Below, piece by piece: positions 36,623 through 45,121 of a stretch of DNA of 64,000 bases; position 1 is the stretch's first letter, and each line of letters opens with the position of its first letter. The notes beneath the pieces are model-generated. The model was not told the DNA's origin, ran no database searches, and worked only from the letters and a program-made list of their open reading frames with translations. Position numbers and translations under genes: made by a program. The stretch is from Paraburkholderia elongata (GTDB lineage: Bacteria; Pseudomonadota; Gammaproteobacteria; Burkholderiales; Burkholderiaceae): NCBI RefSeq assembly GCF_013177735.1, contig NZ_WOEZ01000208.1, forward strand, positions 1 to 64,000. Reading direction: 5' to 3'.

Positions 36623-38641
36623 ATGAAGCTTACGAACCGGCTGATCCGCTCATACGCGCTCTATACGCTCGGCTTCCTGCTTTTCATCTACGTGATGTGG
36701 CGCATCGAGCGGACCACCGGCCCGGGTGTGTGGATCGGCTACGTGTTCCTGTTCGTGCCGATCGCGGTGTATGCGGTGATTGGGTTGCTGTCGCGCACGT
36801 CCGACCTGGTCGAATATTACGTAGCCGGGCGGCGCGTGCCGTCCTTCTTTAACGGCATGGCGACTGCGGCCGACTGGTTGTCCGCCGCATCGTTCATCGG
36901 CCTTGCCGGGTCGATCTATGCAACCGGATACGACGGTCTCGCGTATCTGATGGGCTGGACCGGCGGCTATTGCCTCGTTGCATTTCTACTCGCGCCGTAC
37001 GTGCGCAAGCTCGCGCGCTACACGATTCCCGACTTTCTCGGCACGCGCTTTTCGAGTAACGCGGTGCGTGGACTCGCTGCGTTAGCGGCGATCTTGTGCT
37101 CATTCGTTTATCTGGTTGCGCAGATTCAGGGCGTCGGCTTGATTGCGACGCGTTTTATCGGCGTGGATTTCGCGGTTGGCATTTTCTGCGGGCTCGCGGG
37201 TATTCTCGTGTGCTCGTTTCTTGGTGGCATGCGTGCGGTGACGTGGACCCAGGTCGCGCAATACATCATCCTGATCGCAGCGATTCTGATTCCCGTGTCA
37301 ATGATCGCGCATAAGGATGGCCTCGGCTGGGTGCCGCAGTTCAATTACGGACGCTTGATGGAACGCGTCGAAGGCCTGGAGAAGCAGGTGCGTGAGGCAC
37401 CGCTCGAGCAGACCGTACGCGATGACTATCGGCGGCGCGCCGCGCTGATGCAGATGCGGCTCGATACGTTGCCGCAATCGTTCGTTGACGAGAAGCTGCG
37501 CCTCACGCAGGAAGTCGCGGACATGCGCCGCCACAATGGCCCGCTGCGCGAGATCAAGGAGCAGGAGCGGGCGCTGGAACAGTTTCCACGCGATGCCGCC
37601 GCTGCACAGATCGTTTGGACCCAACGCCGCGACGAGATGCTGATGCGCGCGGCTGCGCCGGTGCCCATGCACGAGCCGTTTCCCGTGACGAGCGAAGAAG
37701 ACCGGCGTACGCATGAGCGCAATTTTCTGTCACTGCTGCTGTGCCTGTCGCTTGGCACCGCGAGCCTGCCGCACATTCTGACGCGCTACAACACGACGAC
37801 CTCGGTGGCGTCCGCGCGACGCTCGGTCGGCTGGACGCTGTTCTTCGTCGCGCTGTTCTATCTGACGGTGCCCGTGCTGGCCGTGCTGATCAAGTACGAG
37901 ATATTGACCAACCTGGTCGGCCATCACTTTGCCGATTTGCCGCAGTGGCTCACGCAGTGGCGCAAGGTCGAGCCGAGTCTGATCAGCCTTGCCGATACGA
38001 ATGGCGACGGCATTGTGCGTTGGAGTGAGATCCAGATGCAGCCGGATATGGTCGTGCTTGCCGCGCCGGAGATCGCGGGGCTGCCGTATGTGATGTCGGG
38101 GCTGATCGCGGCTGGTGCGCTGGCCGCGGCGCTCTCGACCGCGGACGGTTTGCTGCTGACGATCGCCAACGCGTTATCGCACGACGTCTACTATCACATG
38201 GTCGATCCGGCGGCATCGAGCCAGCGGCGCGTGACGATCTCGAAGATTCTGTTGCTGGGGGTGGCGCTGTTCGCGTCGTATGTGGCTTCGCTCAATACGG
38301 GGAATATTCTGTTTCTGGTGGGCGCGGCGTTTTCGCTGGCGGCTTCGAGCCTGTTTCCGGTGCTGGTGCTGGGCGTGTTCTGGAAGCGCACCACGCGGCT
38401 GGGGGCGGTGGCGGGCATGGTGGCGGGGCTGGTGGTGTGCATTTACTACATCGTGTCGACGTATCCGTTCTTCACGCAGATGACGGGCTTCGCGGGCGCA
38501 CGGTGGTTTGGAATCGAGCCGATCAGCTCAGGCGTGTTCGGCGTGCCGGCGGGGTTTCTGGTGGCGATCGGGGTGAGTCTGATCGACCGGAAACCGGACG
38601 CTTACACGAGGGCGCTGGTGGACTACATCCGGCATCCTTAG
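36623..38641 (+). CDS. Sodium:solute symporter, VC_2705 subfamily, with EF-hand loop
   Basis: Product of 672 aa with about 13 transmembrane helices of the SSS family (SDLVEYYVAGRRVPSFFNGMATAADWLSAASFIGLAG core; second half GLPYVMSGLIAAGALAAALSTADGLLLTIANALSHD). A hydrophilic coiled insert at about residues 245-355 and a canonical EF-hand loop DTNGDGIVRWSE at residues 458-469 lie in extramembrane segments. The subfamily is linked to acetate/propionate-type monocarboxylate uptake, which agrees with acs upstream. ATG 36623 is chosen; the frame is open upstream over the DUF4212 gene. Confidence 0.9.
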   Translation: MKLTNRLIRSYALYTLGFLLFIYVMWRIERTTGPGVWIGYVFLFVPIAVYAVIGLLSRTSDLVEYYVAGRRVPSFFNGMATAADWLSAASFIGLAGSIYATGYDGLAYLMGWTGGYCLVAFLLAPYVRKLARYTIPDFLGTRFSSNAVRGLAALAAILCSFVYLVAQIQGVGLIATRFIGVDFAVGIFCGLAGILVCSFLGGMRAVTWTQVAQYIILIAAILIPVSMIAHKDGLGWVPQFNYGRLMERVEGLEKQVREAPLEQTVRDDYRRRAALMQMRLDTLPQSFVDEKLRLTQEVADMRRHNGPLREIKEQERALEQFPRDAAAAQIVWTQRRDEMLMRAAAPVPMHEPFPVTSEEDRRTHERNFLSLLLCLSLGTASLPHILTRYNTTTSVASARRSVGWTLFFVALFYLTVPVLAVLIKYEILTNLVGHHFADLPQWLTQWRKVEPSLISLADTNGDGIVRWSEIQMQPDMVVLAAPEIAGLPYVMSGLIAAGALAAALSTADGLLLTIANALSHDVYYHMVDPAASSQRRVTISKILLLGVALFASYVASLNTGNILFLVGAAFSLAASSLFPVLVLGVFWKRTTRLGAVAGMVAGLVVCIYYIVSTYPFFTQMTGFAGARWFGIEPISSGVFGVPAGFLVAIGVSLIDRKPDAYTRALVDYIRHP

Positions 38642-38701
38642 GCGGGTTTGCGCATGGGTGTGGCGTAGGGCGCGAAGTTTGCTATAATTCGGCTCCCCGC
38701 C

Positions 38702-38792
38702 GGAGAGATGGATGAGCGGTTTAAGTCGCACGCCTGGAAAGCGTGTATAGGTTAATAACCTATCCGGGGTTCGAATCCCCGTCTCTCCGCCA
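38702..38792 (+). tRNA. tRNA-Ser (anticodon GGA)
   Basis: A complete class II tRNA with long variable arm. Acceptor GGAGAGA pairs with TCTCTCC, CCA is encoded, the T-loop is GGTTCGAATCC, and the anticodon loop CTGGAAA has GGA at 38736-38738, reading UCC/UCU serine codons. A TATAAT at 38683-38688 is a likely -10. tRNA-Ser genes are common integration sites. Confidence 0.95.
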
Positions 38793-38801
38793 AGGATACA
38801 T

Positions 38802-38826
38802 AAGGCTCCCAGCATGGGGGCCTTTT
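38802..38826 (+). terminator. tRNA-Ser terminator
   Basis: 9-bp stem AAGGCTCCC (38802-38810) / GGGGGCCTT (38816-38824), one wobble, then TT. Confidence 0.82.
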
Positions 38827-38850
38827 CTATTTGGGTTATTCAAATGGCCT

Positions 38851-39168
38851 CTATGAGGCCGCGCGCACCTGAATAAGTGCGGCCTTCGCGGCCGCATGAC
38901 CGTCTGCATAGAGTCGTTGCCGAATCTCTAGCGGCATGTTGCGGTCGAGTGTTGACATGTATCCAGTCTCACCGACGGATGCCATCTTCGCGCCTGCGCT
39001 GCGCTTACGTGTGTCGATTCGCGCGCCTACAGCACCGGCCCCTTCACCAACGATCGACTGCGACCGACAACTGGCAAAAGTTCGCTCCCGTACGGCCCGC
39101 AACTCGCTGATACGGAAGGCGGCAAGCGTTTCGTGCCAGTCCCGTAAGCTCGCACCGCCAGCGTCGAC
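38851..39168 (-). pseudogene. Open frame without start next to tRNA-Ser (possible gene remnant)
   Basis: A 105-codon open stretch ends at 38851. Its reading (GASLRDWHETLAAFRISELRAVRERTF in part, ending EIRQRLYADGHAAAKAALIQVRAAS) has normal protein-like composition, but the frame opens at a stop (39169-39171) with no ATG until 38985 and no ribosome site. It could be the 3' part of a lost gene from an element that integrated at the tRNA; the family is not recognised. The region 39169-39392 holds nothing else I can identify. Confidence 0.25.
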
Positions 39169-39392
39169 TTACCACTTCGTGACGCTACGTTTACGCGGTT
39201 AGATGGCAATTTTCCGGCCCAAAAAACGGCGAATATCCCAAAAACATAGGCGTTTAGCAATCTGCTACGTTTACCTCTCGCTGAGAATGGCCGCCCGACG
39301 TTCGATGCGGCTACCCTTATATGTGGGTGTGCGCCGCAAACGAACGTCGCCGTGCGTGATGAAAACGAAGCTGATAACAATGAGCGGGTTTC

Positions 39393-40289
39393 ATGCAAGA
39401 GTGCGACAACCCAAGGTTTCCGATTTGTTACCCGAACTGGAAAGAGGAAGAGGCGGCCGCGAAAAAACGGGCGGAAGACGACAAGCAGGACTGCATCAAC
39501 TGCTGGCGCTTCTATCAAAAGAAGGCTGAGGCCATCGTATCCGTTGACGATCCAATCGCGCGCAACCGGCGCATCAATGCTGCCTACGCGCAATTGTGGC
39601 TGGACGATCATCGGTTCCAATGGGCGGGGCTCGCTGCATTTGCGTCCAAACAGGTCGGCTGCGGCCTGCTCAACGCCGCAGAGATGATCGGCAAGTCGAA
39701 CCGGCAGCGGGATGCCTATCAGCAATGGGACAAAACCAGTTCGCCGCTTGAACGCGTGTCGCCTTATGCCTCGCCGCGTATGCCGGTGCCCGATCAGGCG
39801 TCCGGCGAAGGCGCACGCAAAGTCTATGAGATGCTGGCGAAGGGCAACACCGCGTTGTTCCTCGACATATGGCCGCTGCACATGTTTTACAAGGAGTTCG
39901 GGTTGAAGCGTTTTGAGCGCTGCCTTGAGGAGCGTGCGCTATTGAGCGGGAGCATCGTTTGGCCGATTGCGGATTCCGTGAGGTTTGGCGTTCCCACTCC
40001 GGAAATTCGGAGAGGGTTTAAGGCGATCGATGTAGGGGATATTGCAAGCGGCGTCGAAATACTGGCTCGGCATGAGCAAATCAACATCCTGCAACCAGCC
40101 ATGTACAACGATGCGGAGTTTGCCATGTTGATGCGGGCCAACCAGTTTGCGTGGGCGCTGAACATCCCAACCGGATCGGCGCGAGAAATCCAGATGGCGC
40201 TCTCCAATCAGTGCACGGTCACGGGTGCCAATGCCAGATACGAGACATTCAGCAAACATCCGCTAGCCAATCTTGCCGACGTCGGTTAG
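39393..40289 (+). CDS. Unknown protein, possibly DUF2515-like
   Basis: Product of 298 aa, soluble and without signal peptide. The N-terminus is Cys-containing and charged (CDNPRFPICYPNW, then KKRAEDDKQDCINC). The segment RINAAYAQLWLDDHRFQWAGLAAFASKQVGCG and ALFLDIWPLHMFYKEFGLKRFERCL look like strongly conserved blocks. They remind me of DUF2515-type proteins, some of which sit in type VI secretion loci, but I cannot confirm this. The next gene, 113 bases on, encodes a membrane-anchored protein. Confidence in the gene is high, in any function low. Confidence 0.7.
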   Translation: MQECDNPRFPICYPNWKEEEAAAKKRAEDDKQDCINCWRFYQKKAEAIVSVDDPIARNRRINAAYAQLWLDDHRFQWAGLAAFASKQVGCGLLNAAEMIGKSNRQRDAYQQWDKTSSPLERVSPYASPRMPVPDQASGEGARKVYEMLAKGNTALFLDIWPLHMFYKEFGLKRFERCLEERALLSGSIVWPIADSVRFGVPTPEIRRGFKAIDVGDIASGVEILARHEQINILQPAMYNDAEFAMLMRANQFAWALNIPTGSAREIQMALSNQCTVTGANARYETFSKHPLANLADVG

Positions 40290-40402
40290 CGAATGGCGTT
40301 TGTGCTGCGTGCCGCACATCGGTTCGACGAACTGCTACGCGATCCAATCGAGCACCACTCTGTCGAAAACTCCCTGTTCCTGCTTGCGCATGGAGGCCGG
40401 TA

Positions 40403-40975
40403 ATGGTGATCAGGAAACTTAGTTGGCGCTGGCGTGCTACTTGCGTGTTGCTTGGATTTGTCGCCGCGTGGGGTGTCTATGCAACGGTCCGGCCAGTTGA
40501 TGAAGTCGTACTTACGATAGGTGAACCGTATGAGCAGGTACGGCAGCAATCGCGCTCAACCCTGCCTCCGGCTGAACCGAACGCGAATTGGGGCGGGTAC
40601 GTCAGTCGTCCGGCAAGATTGCGCTTCAACGACCCCCGCTATGGTTTTGTGACGCCTGCTGCGAAATTTCTAACGGTAAGCTACGACAGGCATGGCGATG
40701 TCTGGTCGGTTACCTTGTCGCCCCAAGTCGAAACGTTGCCGCTCGACGACACGATGGCGGTCCTCACTGACTTGCAAAATCAGCTTCGGCGTGGGGGCTG
40801 GCGATTGATCCGTCCGGCTGATAATCCACCAATTACAGACACGCCCGCCATGCGGGCTAAAATCCGGTCGCGTGCTGATCCGATAACCTATTGGTTAGCC
40901 GACAACAAATATCAAATTATTCTCGACGTTCGCCGTTTCATCCACGGAATCGCCCAACCGACGAGCGATACCTGA
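40403..40975 (+). CDS. Unknown membrane-anchored protein
   Basis: Product of 190 aa with one N-terminal transmembrane helix (about residues 10-28, ATCVLLGFVAAWGVYATV) and a periplasmic domain of about 160 aa. GGAGG at 40392-40396 supports ATG 40403. It follows the unknown 298-aa protein and precedes a YdcF-like gene. A small membrane-anchored periplasmic partner after a larger soluble protein is the layout of some effector-immunity pairs, but no homology was recognised. Confidence 0.65.
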   Translation: MVIRKLSWRWRATCVLLGFVAAWGVYATVRPVDEVVLTIGEPYEQVRQQSRSTLPPAEPNANWGGYVSRPARLRFNDPRYGFVTPAAKFLTVSYDRHGDVWSVTLSPQVETLPLDDTMAVLTDLQNQLRRGGWRLIRPADNPPITDTPAMRAKIRSRADPITYWLADNKYQIILDVRRFIHGIAQPTSDT

Positions 40976-41041
40976 TAACCCTGCAGTTAAGTGGCCCGCC
41001 TTTGATGATGGACCGACCCGGCAAGTGACGAGGATTCTCAT

Positions 41042-41593
41042 TTGAAATATTTGAAGATCATTGCGTGCCTGTGGTTGCTGGCAGGCGCAGTGCTGGCTTC
41101 GGCGGGGCTATTTTTGCAGCCACATCCGGCAGACGTTGCCGTCGTGCTGGGAAACACGGTAGATCGTGATGGCAGGCCGTCACCGAGGTTAGCGGCAAGG
41201 CTGGACAGGGCCTACCAGTGCTATGAGCAACGGCAATGCAGAATCCTCTTTGTGAGCGGCGGCATTGAGGCATCCGGCGCGGATGAAGCGATGGCGATGC
41301 GTGCCTATCTTGTGCGTCTTGGCGTTCCGTCCGACAGCATCGTAGTTGATCGAGCGGGAAACGACACTTGGTCTACCGCACGTAATGCAAGCGAGTTCAT
41401 GCGGAACCATGGATGGACGAGTGCGGTGGTGGTGACGCAGTATTTTCATCTTCCGAGAACGATACTCGCGCTTCGGCGTTTTGGTGTGCGTAGCGTTAGT
41501 GGTGCGTATCCCCCATTCTGGGAAGTGCGGGATCTCTATTCTATTGCGCGTGAAGTGCCTGCCCTGGTTTGGTACAGCATCCGCCCGATCTAG
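41042..41593 (+). CDS. YdcF/SanA-like DUF218 family protein
   Basis: Product of 183 aa: an N-terminal membrane anchor, then the DUF218 fold with DVAVVLGNTVDRDGRPSPRLAARLDRA, FVSGGIEASGADEAMAMRAYLVRLGVP, and NDTWSTARNASEFMRNHGW. SanA/YdcF proteins are linked to envelope barrier function; the biochemical role is unsettled. A TTG start at 41042 is used because the conserved N-terminal helix begins there and GAGG lies 8 bases upstream. Convergent with livF. Confidence 0.85.
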   Translation: MKYLKIIACLWLLAGAVLASAGLFLQPHPADVAVVLGNTVDRDGRPSPRLAARLDRAYQCYEQRQCRILFVSGGIEASGADEAMAMRAYLVRLGVPSDSIVVDRAGNDTWSTARNASEFMRNHGWTSAVVVTQYFHLPRTILALRRFGVRSVSGAYPPFWEVRDLYSIAREVPALVWYSIRPI

Positions 41594-41665
41594 TAATCAC
41601 GCCTGGCAGTTTTCGCGCGTCGACCGAGCGCAATGCCCCATTCCCCATGTCGCAGTTTTGCTTTA

Positions 41666-42397
41666 TCACTCCGTCGCGACCGCACTCCCACCCAGATACG
41701 CTGCGCGAACCCGGCTATCCTGCGCCAGTTCGTGGGCAGGGCCGGCGAGCGCGATTTGGCCGCTTTCCAGCACATAGGCCCGATGAGCAATACGCAGTGC
41801 CTGCCGTGCGTTCTGCTCGACGAGAAGGATCGAGGTGCCTTCCTTGCAGATGTCGGCAATCATGCCGAAGATCACCCGGACCAGCTTCGGCGCCAGTCCC
41901 ATGGACGGTTCGTCCAGCACGACAACGCGAGGCCGCAGCATCAAAGCGCGTGCGATTGCCAGCATCTGTTGTTCGCCACCGCTGAGCGTGCCCGCCAACT
42001 GGCTGCGTCGCTCCCCGAGCCGCGGGAAAGTCTGATAGACCTCAGTCATTCGCTGTTCAAGCAACGCGCCGTCGGCCCGAATCAGATAACCGCCGAGCCG
42101 CAGATTTTCCTCGACTGTCAGCGCCCCGAACATGCGACGGCCTTCCGGCACATGCCCGAGACCCAGCGCCACGATCTGGTGGGCCCGCAGTCCGGTGAGC
42201 TGGCGCCCGGCCATCACGATCTGTCCCGCACGTGGGCGAATCAGGCCGGAAATGGCGCGTAGCGTAGTGGTCTTGCCCGCCCCGTTGCTGCCGAGCAAGG
42301 CGACGATCTCACCTTCCGCGACGTCCAGCGAGATGCCATGCAGAACCTCTACGTTCCCATAGCTCACATGCAGATCGCGGATTTCTAGGAGTCCCAC
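41666..42397 (-). CDS. livF: LivF-type ABC transporter ATPase
   Basis: Product of 243 aa, the second ATPase of a HAAT (branched-chain amino acid type) importer. Walker A GSNGAGKT, signature LSGGEQQMLAIARAL, Walker B VVVLDEPSMGLAP. It overlaps the livM-livG gene by 13 bases. Last gene of a four-gene operon livK-livH-livMG-livF read leftward. Confidence 0.93.
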   Translation of the reverse strand: MGLLEIRDLHVSYGNVEVLHGISLDVAEGEIVALLGSNGAGKTTTLRAISGLIRPRAGQIVMAGRQLTGLRAHQIVALGLGHVPEGRRMFGALTVEENLRLGGYLIRADGALLEQRMTEVYQTFPRLGERRSQLAGTLSGGEQQMLAIARALMLRPRVVVLDEPSMGLAPKLVRVIFGMIADICKEGTSILLVEQNARQALRIAHRAYVLESGQIALAGPAHELAQDSRVRAAYLGGSAVATE

Positions 42398-44193
42398 AGC
42401 GATTTCTCCCCGGCGGCGTCGTCGGCCGCTTCGTCTATTCCCGCCGTACCAAGATAGGCGTCGATCACACGCGGGTCGGCCTGAATCTCGGTTGGCGGAC
42501 CCTCGGCGATGATGACGCCATGGTCCATGACGATGATCCGGTCCGACACGCCCATCACCAGCATCATGTCGTGTTCGATCAGCAGCACCGTCACGCCAAG
42601 ATCCCGGATACGCCGGATCAATTCCATCAGCGCGTGCTTCTCGGTCGGATTCATCCCCGCTGCCGGCTCGTCCAGCAGCAGCAGATGCGGGTTGCTGGCG
42701 AGCGCGCGAGCGATCTCCAGCCGGCGCTGGTCGCCATAGGGCAGGTCGGCCGCGCGTTCTCCCGCCCGCGCGCCGAGGCCGACGAAGCTGAGCCAGCCGA
42801 GGCCCTCTGTCGCGTGATCGGCCGCCTCGGAACGCGCGGACGGCAGCGCAAGCAGCTCGGCCATTAGCTGCGTTCGGAGCCGATGGTCCATGCCGATCAG
42901 CACGTTCTCGAAGGCGGTCATGTTGGCAAACAGGCGGATGCCCTGAAAAGTGCGCGCCATGCCGCGGTGAACGATGCGATGCGGCGCTCCGCCAACCAGC
43001 GAGGCGCCGCGCCAGAGAACCTGACCGCCGGTCGGACGGGTCACGCCGGTGAGACAGTTGAACACCGTCGTCTTGCCGGCGCCGTTCGGGCCGATCAGGC
43101 TGAGAATCTCACCGCTCTTCACCGTGAAGCTAACGCCGCCGACCGCCAGCACCCCGCCAAAGCGGCGCTGCATGTTGAGCACGTCGAGCAGGATTTCATC
43201 GGTGACGGTCTCCCGGGGCACGGGCTTTGCAGCGCCGGCGCCCTCGCGTGGCGGCGCCACGCGGCGCAGTGGCGCCGGCCATAGCCCTTGCGGCCGCAGC
43301 AGCATCAGAATCACCAGCCCGATCGCGAAACCGAAGATGCGCCACAGGTTGAGGAAGCGCAGCATCTCGGGCAGGCCGGCGACGATGACGGCGCCGAGTA
43401 TCACACCAGGAATGCTCCCTCGACCGCCAAGCACGACGATGATCAGGATCGTTACGGACTGCAGATAGGTGAAACCGGTCGGGTCGATCGTCCCGAAGCG
43501 AGCAGCGAACAGGCTGCCGCCAAAACCGCCGATCAACGCGCCCATCACATAGGCAAGCAGTTTGACGCGTAGCGTCGGCACGCCGACGGCCTCGGCAGCC
43601 GCCTCGTCCTCGCGGATGCTGGTCCAGGCGCGGCCGAGCCTCGACTGGCCGAGCCGGATCGCGAACACGAGCACCACCACCAGGAACGCGATGCCCAGTT
43701 CGTAAACCGCATGGGGCGAACTGATCTCGTAACCGAACAGGCGGGGGCTGTCGATACCGTAGATGCCGTTCGGGCCGCCCGTAATCCGAAGGTTGGTGGC
43801 AATGATGCGCGTGATCTCGCCGAATCCGAGCGTGACGATCGCCAGGTAGTCGCTGCGCAGGCGCAGAGTGGGGTAGCCGATAACAATGCCCGAAGCGCCG
43901 GCAAACGCGAGGCTGAACGGCAGCGTTTCCCAGAACGAGAAGTGCAGCAGTGTTTCCAGCAGCGCTGTCGTATAGGCGCCGATGGCAAAGAAGGCTGCAT
44001 AGCCCAGATCCAGCAGCCCGGCATAACCGACCACGATATTCAGCCCGAGGCCGAGGATCGAATAGGTGGCGATCGTCAGGCCGACATCGACGACATAGCT
44101 GCTGGCGACAGCCGGCAGTGCCACGGCAGCGACAAGTAGACCGGCGCCGGCCGCAGGGCGGCGCCAACGCGCGGAAGCTTGCGTCGCGCCCAT
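42385..44193 (-). CDS. Fused LivM permease - LivG ATPase
   Basis: Product of 602 aa. Residues about 15-310 are a LivM-like permease with roughly ten helices (IATYSILGLGLNIVVGYAGLLDLGYAAFFAIGAY). Residues about 345-590 are a LivG-like ATPase (GPNGAGKTTVFNCLTGVTRPTGG, LLLDEPAAGMNP). A Pro/Gly/Ala linker joins them. In most bacteria these are two genes; the reading frame here is continuous, so it is a true fusion. It sits between livH and livF and completes the importer. Confidence 0.93.
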   Translation of the reverse strand: MGATQASARWRRPAAGAGLLVAAVALPAVASSYVVDVGLTIATYSILGLGLNIVVGYAGLLDLGYAAFFAIGAYTTALLETLLHFSFWETLPFSLAFAGASGIVIGYPTLRLRSDYLAIVTLGFGEITRIIATNLRITGGPNGIYGIDSPRLFGYEISSPHAVYELGIAFLVVVLVFAIRLGQSRLGRAWTSIREDEAAAEAVGVPTLRVKLLAYVMGALIGGFGGSLFAARFGTIDPTGFTYLQSVTILIIVVLGGRGSIPGVILGAVIVAGLPEMLRFLNLWRIFGFAIGLVILMLLRPQGLWPAPLRRVAPPREGAGAAKPVPRETVTDEILLDVLNMQRRFGGVLAVGGVSFTVKSGEILSLIGPNGAGKTTVFNCLTGVTRPTGGQVLWRGASLVGGAPHRIVHRGMARTFQGIRLFANMTAFENVLIGMDHRLRTQLMAELLALPSARSEAADHATEGLGWLSFVGLGARAGERAADLPYGDQRRLEIARALASNPHLLLLDEPAAGMNPTEKHALMELIRRIRDLGVTVLLIEHDMMLVMGVSDRIIVMDHGVIIAEGPPTEIQADPRVIDAYLGTAGIDEAADDAAGEKSLWDS

Positions 44194-44196
44194 GGC

Positions 44197-45096
44197 CTAC
44201 ATCCTCTCGACGACGCGTTCGCCGAACAAGCCAGTCGGCTTGATCACGAGCACACCGATGAGCACACCGAACACCAGCACATCGGTCCACTGCGACGAGA
44301 CATAGCCGGCGCCGAAGGCTTCAAGCAGGCCGATCAGGATGCCGCCGGCCATCGCACCCGGGATATTGCCGATGCCGCCGAGAACCGCGGCGGTGAAAGC
44401 ACGCAGACCCAGCACGAAACCCATGAAGAAATTGATCTGCGTGTAGTAGAGCCCCTCCATGACCCCTGCGACGGCGGCCAGCACCGAACCTAGCAGGAAG
44501 GTCAGCTGGATCAGTCGCTCGACATTGACGCCCATCAGACGTGCCGCGTCCTGATCGATCGCCAGCGCGCGCATTGCCGTGCCGAGGAACGTGTGATGGA
44601 CGAAGAAATACAGCGCCAGCATCAGCGCGAGGCTCGCCACAATGATGCCTATCTGGGTGAAGCTGACCCGCACGCCGAGGAGATCGAATCCTGCCTGGCT
44701 GAGTACGTGCGGATAGGTGTTGAAGCCGGCGCCGTAGAGCAGCAGCACGCCGTTCTCCAGCGCGAGGGAAACGCCGAGCGCGGTGATCAGAATCGACAGC
44801 CGCGGCGCGCGCAACAGCGGCTGGTAGGCAAGCCGCTCGATTGCGAGCCCAAGTGCGCCGGTGACTGCCATCGAGGCGACGAGAGCAATCAGCAGAGCCA
44901 GGGCGAGTGGCAGGTGCGCCGCCGCAAGCACCGTCAAACCGGTCCAGCCGACGAACGCACCGACCATGAACAAGTCGCCGTGCGCGAAGTTGATCAGCCG
45001 GATGATCCCGTAGACCATCGTGTAGCCGAGGGCGACGAGGGCATAGAAGGAGCCGGTCGTCAGCCCTTCGACGACGAACTGGAAAAAGGTGCTCAT
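44197..45096 (-). CDS. livH: LivH-type ABC transporter permease
   Basis: Product of 299 aa with about eight transmembrane helices. The start FFQFVVEGLTTGSFYALVALGYTMVYGIIRLINFAHGDLFMVGAF is the LivH signature. It forms the inner-membrane pore with the LivM half of the fused protein. It begins 25 bases after the binding-protein gene and ends 3 bases before the fusion gene. Confidence 0.94.
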   Translation of the reverse strand: MSTFFQFVVEGLTTGSFYALVALGYTMVYGIIRLINFAHGDLFMVGAFVGWTGLTVLAAAHLPLALALLIALVASMAVTGALGLAIERLAYQPLLRAPRLSILITALGVSLALENGVLLLYGAGFNTYPHVLSQAGFDLLGVRVSFTQIGIIVASLALMLALYFFVHHTFLGTAMRALAIDQDAARLMGVNVERLIQLTFLLGSVLAAVAGVMEGLYYTQINFFMGFVLGLRAFTAAVLGGIGNIPGAMAGGILIGLLEAFGAGYVSSQWTDVLVFGVLIGVLVIKPTGLFGERVVERM

Positions 45097-45121
45097 GGGC
45101 GGGCGCGGCGCGCGAGAGGGC

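Noticed and set aside
38702-38830. Attachment site at the tRNA-Ser 3' end
   Set aside because: No second copy of the tRNA 3' sequence and no integrase gene were found in the window.
39027-39881. 284-codon open frame on the minus strand
   Set aside because: It lies opposite the 298-aa gene at 39393-40289, has no ribosome site and an Arg/His/Leu-rich reading typical of antisense frames in GC-rich DNA.
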